In this document: positions 28,121 to 38,034 of the stretch, one piece after another
How positions within the stretch are numbered: position 1 is the stretch's first letter
Layout of the letters: each line of letters opens with the position of its first letter
Assembly: GCA_051650105.1 (NCBI GenBank)
Contig: JBOFIJ010000012.1
Coordinates: 16,865 to 80,864, forward strand
Reading direction: 5' to 3'
Source: CAMWXW01 sp051650105
GTDB taxonomy: Bacteria > Desulfobacterota > Desulfovibrionia > Desulfovibrionales > Desulfovibrionaceae
DNA: 64,000 nt
The notes under the pieces: generated by a model
Told to the model about the DNA's origin: nothing
The model's database searches: none
Seen by the model: only the letters and a program-made list of their open reading frames with translations
Translations under genes and position numbers: made by a program

Positions 28121-29836
28121 CTACTCCGATTGTTGGACCTTTACCTGATAACCTTTTATAGTATTTCCATTCATAGTTTCTAGAACAAAATGCGCAACAT
28201 CATCTGCTACTTCTACAAAAGTACAATGATCATGTATTTCTATAGCACCTATCGATTTACCAGCTATATTTGCTTCACCTGTTATAGCACCTAAAATATC
28301 TTTTGGTGCTACTTTCAATTGTCTCCCCACATTAAAAAATAAACGAGTCATTCCTTCAGATGATGCTTTTGAACGGCGAGGAATACTGCGAGAATCCTTC
28401 TTAGCAAACGTCTTTCTTTCAGACTTGTCCCCATATTCACGTTTAGGCCTTACTCCTGAACGAGTATTTTGATTTTTATTCACAAAATCTTTTTTCTCAA
28501 CATAAGAATTAGATAATGTATCCTCTCTTTTTACATCAAAATCTTTACCAAGTTCATTTTGTAGACATATTTTTAATAATGCGCCCGCAAGAGCCATTGG
28601 AGTGACATCCTGAGAAATCATTTCATCTAAAAGTTCCGCATATTCTGAAAGAGAATCTTCTGATAAGATATGCTTTGTCTTTTCCAAAATTTGACGAGAT
28701 TTACTCGAAACAACTTCCACAACAGTTGGTATTTCTACTTGCACTAATGGTGCTTTTGTATGACGCTTAATATCCCGTAAGCGATAGTAATCACGCTGTG
28801 TCACAAGAGTACAAGCCTTCCCTTTTCTTCCAGCCCTGCCTGTTCTTCCTATTCTATGGACATATATCTCTACATCATTTGGAAGATCAAAGTTAATAAC
28901 AAGATCAATCTCATCTATATCTATACCACGCGCCGCAACGTCTGTTGCAACTAAAACATCAATCGCACCCTTTCTAAAGCGATCCATCACTCTATCTCTT
29001 TGAGTTTGACTCAAATTCCCGTGCAGTGCATCCGCAGAGTATCCCCTATTTTGTAATACTGTTGTTAAATCATCTACTCCTTTTTTTGTAGAACAAAATA
29101 CAATACACCTTCTGGGATCATACACATCTAATAATCTTGAAACTGCATCACGTTTCTGATACGGCTTCACATCAAAATATATTTGCTCAACAGCTGGAAC
29201 AGTTAAATTCCTGGGTGTTATAGATATAATTTCTGGATCTTTAAGATACGATCTAGCGAGATCCAAAATAGCTGGAGGCATTGTTGCAGAAAAAAATACA
29301 TATTGAGTTTGCTTAGGCATTTGAGAAAGAATAGATTCAATATTATCTCTAAATCCCATATCAAACATTTCATCTGCTTCATCAAGAACAACACATAACA
29401 CTTCAGAAAATGTAATTGTCCCTCTTTTCATATGATCCATCACACGCCCTGGAGTTCCAACAACTATATGAACACCTCTTTGCAAAGAACGCAATTGCCT
29501 CTCTATTGGTTGACCACCATACACAGGAAGAATTTGCATTCCTTTTTTATACTTTGCTAGTGTTGAAAGCTCTTCAGAAACCTGAATTGCTAATTCTCTT
29601 GTCGGACATAAAATCACATTTTGTATTTTCTTCATTTTTACATCAATCTTCTCTAGAAGAGGAATACCAAAGGCTGCTGTCTTACCTGTGCCTGTTTGTG
29701 CCTGACCTATTAAATCCCTACCAGCCATTGCTAAAGGAATTGCTTTTTCTTGAATTGGCGATGGAGTTTCAAAACCCATCTCTGCTATTGCTTTTTCTAA
29801 TTCCCTAGAAAGGGACATTTCCGAAAAAAGAGTCAT
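28121..29836 (-). CDS. deaD: DEAD-box ATP-dependent RNA helicase with DbpA-type RNA-binding domain
   Basis: A 571-aa helicase. The core has the Q motif (FETPSPIQEKAIP), motif I AQTGTGKT at 46-53, PTRELA, VLDEADEMFDMGF (motif II), SAT, ARGIDI and HRIGRTGRAG (motif VI). A dimerisation-like helical region follows. A basic linker (about 440-495, rich in Lys, Arg and Ser) leads to a C-terminal DbpA/CsdA RNA-binding domain with IGAIEIHDHCTFVEV. This layout is that of CsdA/DeaD, which unwinds structured RNA in ribosome assembly and cold-stress translation. It is the first gene of a likely two-gene unit with galE. Confidence 0.92.
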   Translation of the reverse strand: MTLFSEMSLSRELEKAIAEMGFETPSPIQEKAIPLAMAGRDLIGQAQTGTGKTAAFGIPLLEKIDVKMKKIQNVILCPTRELAIQVSEELSTLAKYKKGMQILPVYGGQPIERQLRSLQRGVHIVVGTPGRVMDHMKRGTITFSEVLCVVLDEADEMFDMGFRDNIESILSQMPKQTQYVFFSATMPPAILDLARSYLKDPEIISITPRNLTVPAVEQIYFDVKPYQKRDAVSRLLDVYDPRRCIVFCSTKKGVDDLTTVLQNRGYSADALHGNLSQTQRDRVMDRFRKGAIDVLVATDVAARGIDIDEIDLVINFDLPNDVEIYVHRIGRTGRAGRKGKACTLVTQRDYYRLRDIKRHTKAPLVQVEIPTVVEVVSSKSRQILEKTKHILSEDSLSEYAELLDEMISQDVTPMALAGALLKICLQNELGKDFDVKREDTLSNSYVEKKDFVNKNQNTRSGVRPKREYGDKSERKTFAKKDSRSIPRRSKASSEGMTRLFFNVGRQLKVAPKDILGAITGEANIAGKSIGAIEIHDHCTFVEVADDVAHFVLETMNGNTIKGYQVKVQQSE

Positions 29837-29871
29837 AATATCATCCTCACTTTATCCACAGCAACGCTCCG

Positions 29872-30759
29872 CTACTGTTTTGTTACTTTATATGAAATAG
29901 TAGAATATTCCGACAATATCTTACGAACTATAGAAACAAACGACACCTCGTCCTCAATTGTAAAAAACCACTTAACTACGTACCCATCCTCTACTAAACC
30001 TAATTTTTCTAATTTCACATCATATATACTTGAAGCATATTTCTCAAAAGACTGCGTAAGAGAAGAAATATCATTCTGACTCTCAAGACCAAACACTTCT
30101 ATCTCATACGTTATAGATTGTATTTTTGCACTCTTTTCTTTCTTCCAATATTCACTCCATAAATCCACCCAAAGTGTTCTTAATGCCAAATTATTATAAG
30201 AATACTGCCAAGTATCCCAAGAAAGAATGCCAGAGTATTTTGATCCTTGTTCCTTCCAAAAAAATAACTTAATTGGAGATGAAGGAACCCGCACCAAACC
30301 AAAAATTCCTTCCAGAAGAAGAAGGTCTTCTCCCGATACGGGAGCTTCTCCAACGAGTTCATAATGCAACGGACTATTTCTTGTATAAAATGCTCCAATA
30401 TCTTGCAATTCTTTCTTTATTTTTTTTTCGTTTATAAAGATATCTACAGATAAAATTTCCTTATATCTTGTCAAAGGCATTACACTATCTAGTGGACCTA
30501 CTTCGGCATAAGCCTCAACATATTCTAAAAAAGAATCTTTAAAAAAATAAAACATCGACTGGTACTGCCTACCCTCAAAGGCTATCCCCAATATATTTGA
30601 AGCACTCTCCACAACAGCATATAAAAATAATGCATCTAATGCTTTTTCCTTCTCTCCTATTGCTGTTCCCTGACCCCATTCTAAAGAATATTCCTTCGCA
30701 CTTACAACATAAGGAAAAAAAATCATTATAAAAAGCAGTAAAGCACTTACTTTATACAT
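29872..30759 (-). CDS. Exported protein of unknown function (295 aa)
   Basis: It begins with a clear Sec signal peptide (hydrophobic core LLLFIMIFFPYVVS, then AKE; cleavage after about residue 21). The mature part starts with EKALDALFLYAVVESASNIL. This resembles the helix that opens FlgT-N- and LPP20-like periplasmic domains, but the match is not strong enough to name it. The rest has mixed alpha/beta character with repeated strand-helix units (DVKLEKLGLVEDGYVVKWFF near the end). No lipobox cysteine follows the signal, so it is likely periplasmic. It lies between deaD and lysC on the same strand with spacers of 35 and 143 bp, so it may have its own promoter. Confidence 0.65.
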   Translation of the reverse strand: MYKVSALLLFIMIFFPYVVSAKEYSLEWGQGTAIGEKEKALDALFLYAVVESASNILGIAFEGRQYQSMFYFFKDSFLEYVEAYAEVGPLDSVMPLTRYKEILSVDIFINEKKIKKELQDIGAFYTRNSPLHYELVGEAPVSGEDLLLLEGIFGLVRVPSSPIKLFFWKEQGSKYSGILSWDTWQYSYNNLALRTLWVDLWSEYWKKEKSAKIQSITYEIEVFGLESQNDISSLTQSFEKYASSIYDVKLEKLGLVEDGYVVKWFFTIEDEVSFVSIVRKILSEYSTISYKVTKQ

Positions 30760-30902
30760 TTATGCTATCCATCACTCTATCTAGGGTAGAGTAAAAAATC
30801 CTATAATAAAAACTGCAAAAAAGCAAGTTCTTTCACACTCTTTTTTATCCTGCATAAAATAACTACACACATCACACAACATAAGCACTCTTACTATAAT
30901 AT

Positions 30903-32117
30903 TCAATCTTGAGATAAAGAAAATGCTTCGTGTAATGAACGTACAGCTAATTCAAAATATTTTTCTGAAACTAAACACGATATTTTAATCTCAGACGTAT
31001 TAATTAATAAAATAGGAATCCCTTCTTCTGCAAGAACACAAAACATCGTGCTCGCAACACCAGCATGGTTTCTCATCCCTAAACCAACAACAGAAACCTT
31101 AGCCAAATTTTCCTCATGTGTAATTTCTGGATTACCAAGTAATTCCTTAAGCAAAAACATTAATTCCAATGTCTTTGGAATATCATTTTTAGAAAGAGAA
31201 AACGTAATATCTATTGTATCCTTTATAATATTTTGAACTATCATATCAACTACAATATTAGCATCGGATAATGCTTTAAATATCACAATTAATGGACGAG
31301 CATTATCAGAAATACCTCGCACAGAAATCATCGCTTGATCTTTATCATATGCAACACCAGAAACAGATAACGATTCCATAATATCTTCCTCATTAATTAA
31401 AAATGTCCCCTCATTATCGGAAAACGTTGAACGCACATACAAAGGAACATTATAACGTTTTGCGAACACAACCGAACGTATCTGAAGTACTTTTGCACCC
31501 ATGCTCGCCATTTCTAGAATTTCATCATAGGCTATATAATCTAATTTTCTTGCAGAAGAACAAATATTAGGATCTGTTGTAAAAATACCTTCCACATCTG
31601 TATATATCTCACAAGGAGAAGAATCAAGAGCAGCAGCAATTGCCACGGCACTTGTGTCCGAACCTCCCCTGCCTAATGTCGTTATTCTACCAGATTCTGT
31701 CACACCTTGAAAACCTGTTACCACAAGAACATCATGATCCTTAAGTGCCTCATAAATGACATCTACATGTATTTTTTTAATTCTAGAATATCCATACTCT
31801 TCTGTTGTTATTATAGGAATTTGAAAACCTGTTAATGACCGTGCCGATAAACCTGCATCATGCAATAATAGAGAAAATAATGCAACCGCCACTTGTTCAC
31901 CAGTAGAAACAAGAAGATCTTGTTCGGCCATATTCGGTGTACAAGACCATTCTTTCGATAAAGCCAATAACCTATTAGTTTCACCAGACATTGCTGATAA
32001 AACAACCACCACCTTATAACCCTGACCTGTTGCACGCAAAACCTTCTTAAGCACATTATTCATACAAGACAAATTCGCTACAGAAGTACCACCAAATTTT
32101 TGTACTAAAATTCTCAT
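30903..32117 (-). CDS. lysC: Aspartate kinase
   Basis: A 404-aa enzyme that phosphorylates aspartate, the first step towards lysine, threonine, methionine and diaminopimelate. VQKFGGTSVANLSCM at the N-terminus is the kinase signature, TLGRGGSDTSAVAIAAAL holds the substrate site, and YTDVEGIFTTDPNI follows. Residues about 255-400 are two ACT domains for feedback by lysine or threonine. The length fits the monofunctional alpha-type enzyme with no homoserine dehydrogenase fused. It is the last gene of a tight run of trkA, trkH, a GNAT gene, tsaE and lysC; gaps are 3-14 bp, with 12 bp to tsaE. Confidence 0.93.
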   Translation of the reverse strand: MRILVQKFGGTSVANLSCMNNVLKKVLRATGQGYKVVVVLSAMSGETNRLLALSKEWSCTPNMAEQDLLVSTGEQVAVALFSLLLHDAGLSARSLTGFQIPIITTEEYGYSRIKKIHVDVIYEALKDHDVLVVTGFQGVTESGRITTLGRGGSDTSAVAIAAALDSSPCEIYTDVEGIFTTDPNICSSARKLDYIAYDEILEMASMGAKVLQIRSVVFAKRYNVPLYVRSTFSDNEGTFLINEEDIMESLSVSGVAYDKDQAMISVRGISDNARPLIVIFKALSDANIVVDMIVQNIIKDTIDITFSLSKNDIPKTLELMFLLKELLGNPEITHEENLAKVSVVGLGMRNHAGVASTMFCVLAEEGIPILLINTSEIKISCLVSEKYFELAVRSLHEAFSLSQD

Positions 32118-32129
32118 ACCATACTCTTT

Positions 32130-32606
32130 TTATAGCATTTTCTCTACTATTTCCTCTAACAGAACACTCTCTGCACACTTGATATCAATAAGAATATTTC
32201 TTTTTTTTTCAGACTCTAAGCTAAATAGTATACGTATCTTTCTCATAATATTCAAGTTCTTTGGCAATAAATCTGCCCACTCTATAATAAAAATACCCTC
32301 CTCTTCAAAAAGTTCTTCCATCTCCTCTCCTAGTACAAAACCCTCCTGCAACCTATACAAATCCATATGAATACATCTTGGTATCGTCGGATATACATTA
32401 TATAACGAAAAACTTGGGCTCGATATCTCAGCATTGTCTGAACCATCAAAAAACTCAACAAAGGCTCTCGTAAATGTTGTTTTACCCACTCCATACCCAC
32501 CTATAAGTTCAACCCAATATATCCTCTCTCTCTCTACTATACTCGCAAGTATCTTAGCTAATTTTATTGTTTCTTTTACAGAATTTGTAGTTATTATTTG
32601 TGACAT
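32130..32606 (-). CDS. tsaE: tRNA threonylcarbamoyladenosine biosynthesis ATPase TsaE
   Basis: A 158-aa P-loop ATPase. The Walker A motif is GGYGVGKTTFTRAF near residues 38-51, SSPSFSLYNVYP matches the family SPTF motif, and HMDLYRL and IIEWADLLP complete it. It drives turnover of the TsaB-TsaD complex that makes t6A37 in ANN-decoding tRNAs. It lies inside a compact operon, 3 bp after the GNAT gene and 12 bp before lysC. The length is normal. Confidence 0.92.
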   Translation of the reverse strand: MSQIITTNSVKETIKLAKILASIVERERIYWVELIGGYGVGKTTFTRAFVEFFDGSDNAEISSPSFSLYNVYPTIPRCIHMDLYRLQEGFVLGEEMEELFEEEGIFIIEWADLLPKNLNIMRKIRILFSLESEKKRNILIDIKCAESVLLEEIVEKML

Positions 32607-32609
32607 GTA

Positions 32610-33152
32610 CTACTCTTTTTTTACCCTATATACCACTTCATATAACCGTTTCACTATGTCTGAAACACTCCCAGAAAGTCCCCCATATGACATAAGATAA
32701 AAAGGAAATTCTATGTCCTCTGATTTCAGTGGCGGAAGAAGATAGTCTACATCCAATATACTCCAACCTAATTTCTCATAAAATGAAATCCTACGCTTTG
32801 CCATATGTGAATCTTTCACCAATTCTGGAATCTCTACTTCACATATCGCCGGAGAATATTTTTGCAATAATGTCAAAAAAATACTAGAGGCTAACCCTTT
32901 TCCTCGCTTTTCCTCTTTTATTGCTACATACTCAAAAAAAGAAAATGATATACAATCCCACACTGAGAAAAAACCCACAAATTCAGCATCTTCATAAATA
33001 CCATGAAATGTACATACTCCATCTTCTTTCCATAAAGACTCTATCGCCGCAAGAGATCTACGCTCCACTTCAGGAAATGCAGATAAATATAAATTAATAA
33101 CATTTTCTCTATCTTCTCTCTCTTCATAGGAAATTTTTTGTGTACACAACAT
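32610..33152 (-). CDS. GNAT-family N-acetyltransferase
   Basis: A 180-aa protein from the ATG at 33152 (AAAGGA seven bases upstream); the frame is open to 33254, which would overlap trkH. The acetyl-CoA loop is EEKRGKGLASSIFLTLL, matching the R/Q-x-x-G-x-G/A motif, and EVEIPE with FYEKLGW are the later conserved parts. VERRSLAAIESL near the N-terminus is common in small-molecule acetyltransferases of this kind. The substrate is not known. It sits between trkH (14-bp gap) and tsaE (3-bp gap), so it is translated as part of that operon. Confidence 0.78.
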   Translation of the reverse strand: MLCTQKISYEEREDRENVINLYLSAFPEVERRSLAAIESLWKEDGVCTFHGIYEDAEFVGFFSVWDCISFSFFEYVAIKEEKRGKGLASSIFLTLLQKYSPAICEVEIPELVKDSHMAKRRISFYEKLGWSILDVDYLLPPLKSEDIEFPFYLMSYGGLSGSVSDIVKRLYEVVYRVKKE

Positions 33153-33166
33153 TACTAAATCCTTTA

Positions 33167-34618
33167 TTACTTTTTCCAAAATAATGGATACAAAAGAACT
33201 AAAACAGTATACAACTCTAAACGACCGACTAACATCATAAAGGACAATATCCATTTTGCTATACTCGGAAAATGAGCAAAATTTTCTGTTGGCCCAATAG
33301 AGCCAAGGCCAGGACCAACATTACTAACTGCTGTTATAGACGCGGTAAGTGCTGTTAATATATCTACATTTGTTGCTGTTATTAATAATGTTCCTACCAT
33401 AATTATCGTCATATACAAAACAGAGAATTGAGCAACTGCTTGGCCTATATCTTCTGTTAAAGAAACTCCTTTTATTTTGACAACTCGAACAGCTTGTGGA
33501 TGAATTTTCGTAAGAAAGGATATTGACGAAAATTTTGACAATATAAGAATCCTAATAACTTTCATACCCCCAGCTGTTGAACCAGCACACCCTCCTACAA
33601 ACATAATAGATAATATTATTGATTGCGCAAGCGGAGGCCATATTTCATAATTCCCCGTTGCAAAACCCGTTGTTGTGATAATAGAAATAACTTGAAAAAA
33701 TACAATCCTCACATTTTCTTCAAACGTTGAATAAAGTGCCTCTGGTAAAAACTGAAAACTACTCACTATACAACACGTTGCAAGAAATATAATTGATACA
33801 TAAAGACGCACTTCTGCATCCTGAAAAATTTTTTTTATTCCCACACCTGTGTATGCAAAAAATAATAATACAAAATTAATACCTGACAAAAACATAAAAA
33901 CAACGAGCGTCCATTGTATTGATGAAGAAAACTCCATTATAGAAGTATTCTTTGTAGAAAAACCGCCCGTCGAGATTGTTGTGAAAGAATGAGTAATGGC
34001 ATCAAAAATATTCATCCCTAAAAAATATAATATCCCAGCACACAATATAGACAGTAATACATATCCCTTCCACAAAAACAACGCTGTATCTCTCAACCGA
34101 GGCTTAACTTTATCTTTCACTATACCAGGAACTTCTGCCTGAAATACCTGCATTACATTTGTGCCTAAAAAAGGAAGAATAGCTATACTGAACACAACTA
34201 TACCCATTCCACCTATCCACTGTGTACAAGCTCTCCAAAATAACAAAGACGGTGGCAAACTTTCTATATCTTGTATTATGCTTGCCCCTGTCGTCGAAAA
34301 ACCAGAACTCGATTCAAACACAGCATCTGTAAAGGAAATAACACCACTAAAAAAATATGGAAATGCCCCAAACAATGCTAAAAATATCCATAATAAAGCA
34401 ACAATTAACATACCTTCTTTTGGAGATACGCCCTTATTTTCATCTTTTTTTACCACTGTACAAGAAAAACCCAATATAAACGTAATAAAAGCGCTTATAA
34501 TAAACGAAAACACCTGACCATCATCGTATAACAAACTTACTACAATAGGCAATATTTTCGTTAAACTTAAACAACAAAGCAATATCCCCAACACATGAAA
34601 CACTATTTTATACGACAT
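33167..34618 (-). CDS. trkH: Trk-type potassium uptake channel subunit TrkH
   Basis: A 483-aa membrane protein from the ATG at 34618, six bases after AGGTG; the frame opens at 34666 but that would overlap trkA. It has four M1-pore-M2 repeats of the TrkH/KtrB fold. Pore-filter regions include SSGFSTTGAS, STGGFSTKN, TTTGFATGNY and SNVGPGLGSIG. GGCAGSTAGGMKVIR is a conserved cytoplasmic loop. Together with TrkA it forms a potassium uptake system driven by the membrane gradient and controlled by nucleotide binding to TrkA. It follows trkA by 13 bp. Confidence 0.93.
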   Translation of the reverse strand: MSYKIVFHVLGILLCCLSLTKILPIVVSLLYDDGQVFSFIISAFITFILGFSCTVVKKDENKGVSPKEGMLIVALLWIFLALFGAFPYFFSGVISFTDAVFESSSGFSTTGASIIQDIESLPPSLLFWRACTQWIGGMGIVVFSIAILPFLGTNVMQVFQAEVPGIVKDKVKPRLRDTALFLWKGYVLLSILCAGILYFLGMNIFDAITHSFTTISTGGFSTKNTSIMEFSSSIQWTLVVFMFLSGINFVLLFFAYTGVGIKKIFQDAEVRLYVSIIFLATCCIVSSFQFLPEALYSTFEENVRIVFFQVISIITTTGFATGNYEIWPPLAQSIILSIMFVGGCAGSTAGGMKVIRILILSKFSSISFLTKIHPQAVRVVKIKGVSLTEDIGQAVAQFSVLYMTIIMVGTLLITATNVDILTALTASITAVSNVGPGLGSIGPTENFAHFPSIAKWILSFMMLVGRLELYTVLVLLYPLFWKK

Positions 34619-34631
34619 AATAACACCTGCG

Positions 34632-36020
34632 TTAGGATGAAAACAATTTATCCACTTCCGGAACAACAGTTCTATCAGCCATTAACAAAACCCTTGAACC
34701 AATTTCTAAAACAGTATCTCCCTGAGCCATAATAACACCAATATCTTTAATTAAAGCAAGAATAATACATTTATCTGGCAACGCTATCTCAGATATTACC
34801 TTATTAGCTATTGATAATGTCGATGTAACAATAAATTCTAATGCCTCTGCTGCATCATCCCCCACTGAAATAGAAGAAATAACTCGACCCCTTCGTATAC
34901 AATTTAAAATAGTATTCACAGCAGAAAGTCTCGGTGTAATTGTATGTTCTATACCAACAAGATGCGCTAAAGAAATATATGATCTCTTATCCAACCGACA
35001 CACTGTATCTTTAATACCCAAAGAATGGGCTAAAAGACAAGCAATTAAATTATTCTCCTCATCTCCAGTAAGAGATATAAAAGCATCTATCTCTGAAGGA
35101 GCCAAACCCTCTAAAACACTTTCATCTGTTGCATCTCCACCTATGACAAGAGCCTTATCTAAATGTTCTGCTAAAAAATGCGCCCTTTCATTGTTAATTT
35201 CAAGTAATTTTATTGATGCTATCCCCAATGATTCCAACTCTTTAGCTAATTTAAACCCTACGTTTCCCCCGCCAGCTATAATAACATTTTTTATAGAACA
35301 CGCCTCTTTACCCATAGACTTTAACATGGGGGCTATACCCTTCTCCGTGAAAGAAAAATAGACATGGTCATTTTCCTGCAGCACACTACTGCCTTTTGGA
35401 ATGTATAACTTACCATTTCTATTAATAGCAGCAATAATAAATTCATGATTATCAAAAAAAACCCTTGTCTCACGCAAGGGAACACCCAAAAGGGGACCCT
35501 CTGTAACATGAAAGCAAGCTAATTTAACTTGACCATTCATAAATTCAGAATATTCGTTCAATCCTGGTAATGAAAGAGAACGCACAATACTTTTGACAAC
35601 AGATTCTTCAGGATTTATAAAGGCTGTTAATGTGGGGACAATCTCTTTAAATTTGGGGTATAAAGGAACAACATCTTGCTCTCTAATACGAACTATTTTT
35701 GATACCAACGGATTAAGAACATGGGATAAAAAACACACAGACATATTGAGAACATCACTATTAGTAACAGCAATAATAACAGAAGCATCTTCTATACCAG
35801 CATCCAACAGTACTCTGGAAGAAAAAGCATCCGCCACAATAGTCTGTACATCTATACTAGAAACAATACCACGCAAGCGACTCTCATTTGTATCTATAAC
35901 AACAACATTTTTTCCCTCTAAGGCAAGACGCTTAGAAACATAATATCCAACTTGACCAGCACCAATTACAATAATCCTGTCTCTCTTAACTTTAGAACGT
36001 AACGAACCAGTGAAAAACAT
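34632..36020 (-). CDS. trkA: Trk potassium transport NAD-binding subunit TrkA
   Basis: About 462 aa from the ATG at 36020, eight bases after AGGGG; a GTG at 36029 and an ATG at 36026 are in frame but too close to that site. Two tandem RCK units are visible. The first has IIVIGAGQVGYYVSKRLA and VVVIDTNE; the second has NVIIAGGGNVGFKLAKELE and LLEINNERA. Each ends in a TrkA-C domain. The protein forms the cytoplasmic gating ring of TrkH and binds NAD(H)/ATP. It is the first gene of the operon running leftward to lysC and lies 38 bp after rpsT. Confidence 0.93.
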   Translation of the reverse strand: MFFTGSLRSKVKRDRIIVIGAGQVGYYVSKRLALEGKNVVVIDTNESRLRGIVSSIDVQTIVADAFSSRVLLDAGIEDASVIIAVTNSDVLNMSVCFLSHVLNPLVSKIVRIREQDVVPLYPKFKEIVPTLTAFINPEESVVKSIVRSLSLPGLNEYSEFMNGQVKLACFHVTEGPLLGVPLRETRVFFDNHEFIIAAINRNGKLYIPKGSSVLQENDHVYFSFTEKGIAPMLKSMGKEACSIKNVIIAGGGNVGFKLAKELESLGIASIKLLEINNERAHFLAEHLDKALVIGGDATDESVLEGLAPSEIDAFISLTGDEENNLIACLLAHSLGIKDTVCRLDKRSYISLAHLVGIEHTITPRLSAVNTILNCIRRGRVISSISVGDDAAEALEFIVTSTLSIANKVISEIALPDKCIILALIKDIGVIMAQGDTVLEIGSRVLLMADRTVVPEVDKLFSS

Positions 36021-36058
36021 AACCATCACCCCTGCGTCATATATTACGTAAAAAGAAA

Positions 36059-36328
36059 TTATGCTGAGAGTTTATTTATTGCTTTTGCTAAACGAGATGT
36101 TTTTCTTGCTGCTTTTTTCCAATGAATAACAGATTTACTCGCTGCTTTTGAAAGAAGAGAAGCAACTCTTGATAATTTTTGCGACGATTCCTCTTTACTA
36201 CTTTTTTGCGTCACACTAAGAGAAAGATCTTTAATAACATTCTTAATACGTGTCCTAGTAGATTTATTACGTGCCCCGCGCTTAATGCTTTGTTTATGCC
36301 TTTTAATTGCCGATTTATGATTAGCCAA
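36059..36328 (-). CDS. rpsT: 30S ribosomal protein S20, TTG start
   Basis: An 89-aa basic protein. The family starts M-A-N-H-K-S-A. Here the codon before GCT AAT CAT is TTG, placed six bases after a strong GGAGGG, so TTG at 36328 is the likely start. The ATG at 36340 further up lies inside that ribosome binding site. SAIKRHKQSIKRGARNKSTR is the conserved 16S rRNA-binding helix, and VIHWKKAARKTSRLAKAIN closes the three-helix bundle. Use of TTG or another rare start is known for S20 and helps its autogenous control at initiation. Confidence 0.93.
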   Translation of the reverse strand: MANHKSAIKRHKQSIKRGARNKSTRTRIKNVIKDLSLSVTQKSSKEESSQKLSRVASLLSKAASKSVIHWKKAARKTSRLAKAINKLSA

Positions 36329-36440
36329 AATTCCCTCCAAAAACTACAGATAACGTTATATCATACACAACATAAATACATCCTCTGTATATACCCTCTA
36401 CACAAAAAAATGTCAAGACTTTTATTCTTCCTTTAACTCT

Positions 36441-36457
36441 TTGGAATAGCTATTGAA
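36441..36457 (+). promoter_or_regulatory. Possible sigma-54 promoter upstream of fliK
   Basis: TTGGAATAGCTATTGAA matches the -24/-12 pattern: GG at -24, then TTG at the -12 element, with GA in place of GC. It ends about 24 bases before the fliK ATG. Hook genes in related bacteria are often sigma-54 dependent. With four mismatches to the full consensus it is only a candidate. Confidence 0.3.
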
Positions 36458-36481
36458 ATACCTCATAGCAAGGAGAATAGT

Positions 36482-38005
36482 ATGCAAATTATTCCACAAA
36501 ATGGGTATACCAGTCCTATGTCTATTATAGATACAAAGAAGAAAGATATGCCCTCTTTTTCTTTACAGTCTTTCACAAGCTACATTCCTAAGAGTATCAC
36601 AACTCCTGATATTCTAGAAAAAAATCAAGATCTCGCTATAAAAAACAAGAATACTATTCCAGCAGGCCTTCTTCTCACACAAGAAGAGGCATTGCGATTA
36701 CGTAATGAATTACTTGATAAGAAAAAAATTACGCAAGAAGAAGCAAATGCACTTTCCTATATGTTTACGTTCCAAGGTCCACACACTCTTAATTCCATTC
36801 TTGAAGGAATTACCGAAGCTGGAAAAGGTTTATACAATCTCTCTCCTGAAGAACACGTAGAAGTACAAAGGCTATTACAAGATCTTGAACTTTCACAAGA
36901 AGATATCTCAAATTTCTTACAATATATGAATACATTTTCTTATAAAGAAGCTTGGTCTCTCATTTCTTCCTTCAAAAACCCTGCTCAAGAAGAACTTTTT
37001 AACCAATCACTTCCTCTTTTAAAGAAACTTTTTCTTGGTGAATCTCAGAATATACATTCTTTTTCTGAAAAAACAATGCTTTCCCAAGATGACGCCTCAA
37101 AAATTACTCAAGAAATTACGGATAGCCTCACGAAACATTCAACAAACCCAGACATTGTTAAAGAAAACATTTTTGCAGAACTAGAAATCCTCTTACAAGA
37201 AAGAGAAAAATTTTCCTCTTTTTTAGAACACAGTTCACAAAAAGAAAGTCTTTTTATGCAAGCAGAACGATTTTCAAAAATACATTCAATGACAGAAAAT
37301 ACGCACACCCAATTTACAGACCCTCTTTCTACAAAACATTCTTCTGATTTTGATAACGAAGAAAATACTCAAATCTCTCAGTATGTCTCAAAGAATCTTT
37401 TATCATCAGAAGATAGCAGTACACAAATGGATTTCAATGGAGACACGTCCCCTGAAAAAGAAAGAGCATTTGCCCATATTCTTTTTCCAAAAAATACACA
37501 AATTCTCTCTGGTTCTAAAAATACAGAAGTCTCCTTTACTAAAGAATTACAAAAGAATATTTTTACTCTAGTAGAAAATGGCTTTGTAGAAATGAAAAAT
37601 GAAAAAATGACATCGTTGCTTCTTCAAATAAAACCAAATGATTTAGGAACTATTTTACTATCACTACAATTTCAAGATGGAAAAATTTCTGCTCTTCTCA
37701 AACCAGAACAATATGATGTCACAAAATTACTTGAAAAATCAATCCCCTCTCTTTCAAAATCTTTTGAAGAACAGGGCATAAAAGTAGATTCCATTATTGT
37801 TGCACAAAAAGAACACTCTTTTGATCAACAACAAAATCTCTACAATCAATTCTTTCAAAAAAATCACCAACAAAATACTGAACAAAATATAAAAGATTCT
37901 TTACGAATTGGAAGATTACGAAATATCTTACATAATGCACATACAGCTCAAGATATTTCTATTAAAATCCATTCCCCTGAAAGAATACTACATAAAATTG
38001 TGTAA
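36482..38005 (+). CDS. fliK: Flagellar hook-length control protein FliK
   Basis: A 507-aa protein with AAGGAG before the ATG. Most of it (1-350) is Ser/Gln/Glu-rich and poorly conserved, as usual for the ruler part. The C-terminal domain (about 365-445) has the Flg_hook pattern: SLLLQIKPNDLGTILLSLQF, then GKISALLKPE. It interacts with FlhB to switch the export apparatus from hook to filament subunits. The tail is rich in Gln, Asn and His. It is first in the fliK-flgD-flgE run (29-bp gap to flgD), a normal hook-assembly order. Confidence 0.85.
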   Translation: MQIIPQNGYTSPMSIIDTKKKDMPSFSLQSFTSYIPKSITTPDILEKNQDLAIKNKNTIPAGLLLTQEEALRLRNELLDKKKITQEEANALSYMFTFQGPHTLNSILEGITEAGKGLYNLSPEEHVEVQRLLQDLELSQEDISNFLQYMNTFSYKEAWSLISSFKNPAQEELFNQSLPLLKKLFLGESQNIHSFSEKTMLSQDDASKITQEITDSLTKHSTNPDIVKENIFAELEILLQEREKFSSFLEHSSQKESLFMQAERFSKIHSMTENTHTQFTDPLSTKHSSDFDNEENTQISQYVSKNLLSSEDSSTQMDFNGDTSPEKERAFAHILFPKNTQILSGSKNTEVSFTKELQKNIFTLVENGFVEMKNEKMTSLLLQIKPNDLGTILLSLQFQDGKISALLKPEQYDVTKLLEKSIPSLSKSFEEQGIKVDSIIVAQKEHSFDQQQNLYNQFFQKNHQQNTEQNIKDSLRIGRLRNILHNAHTAQDISIKIHSPERILHKIV

Positions 38006-38034
38006 AATATTCACTCTAAAAGGAAATAACAAAT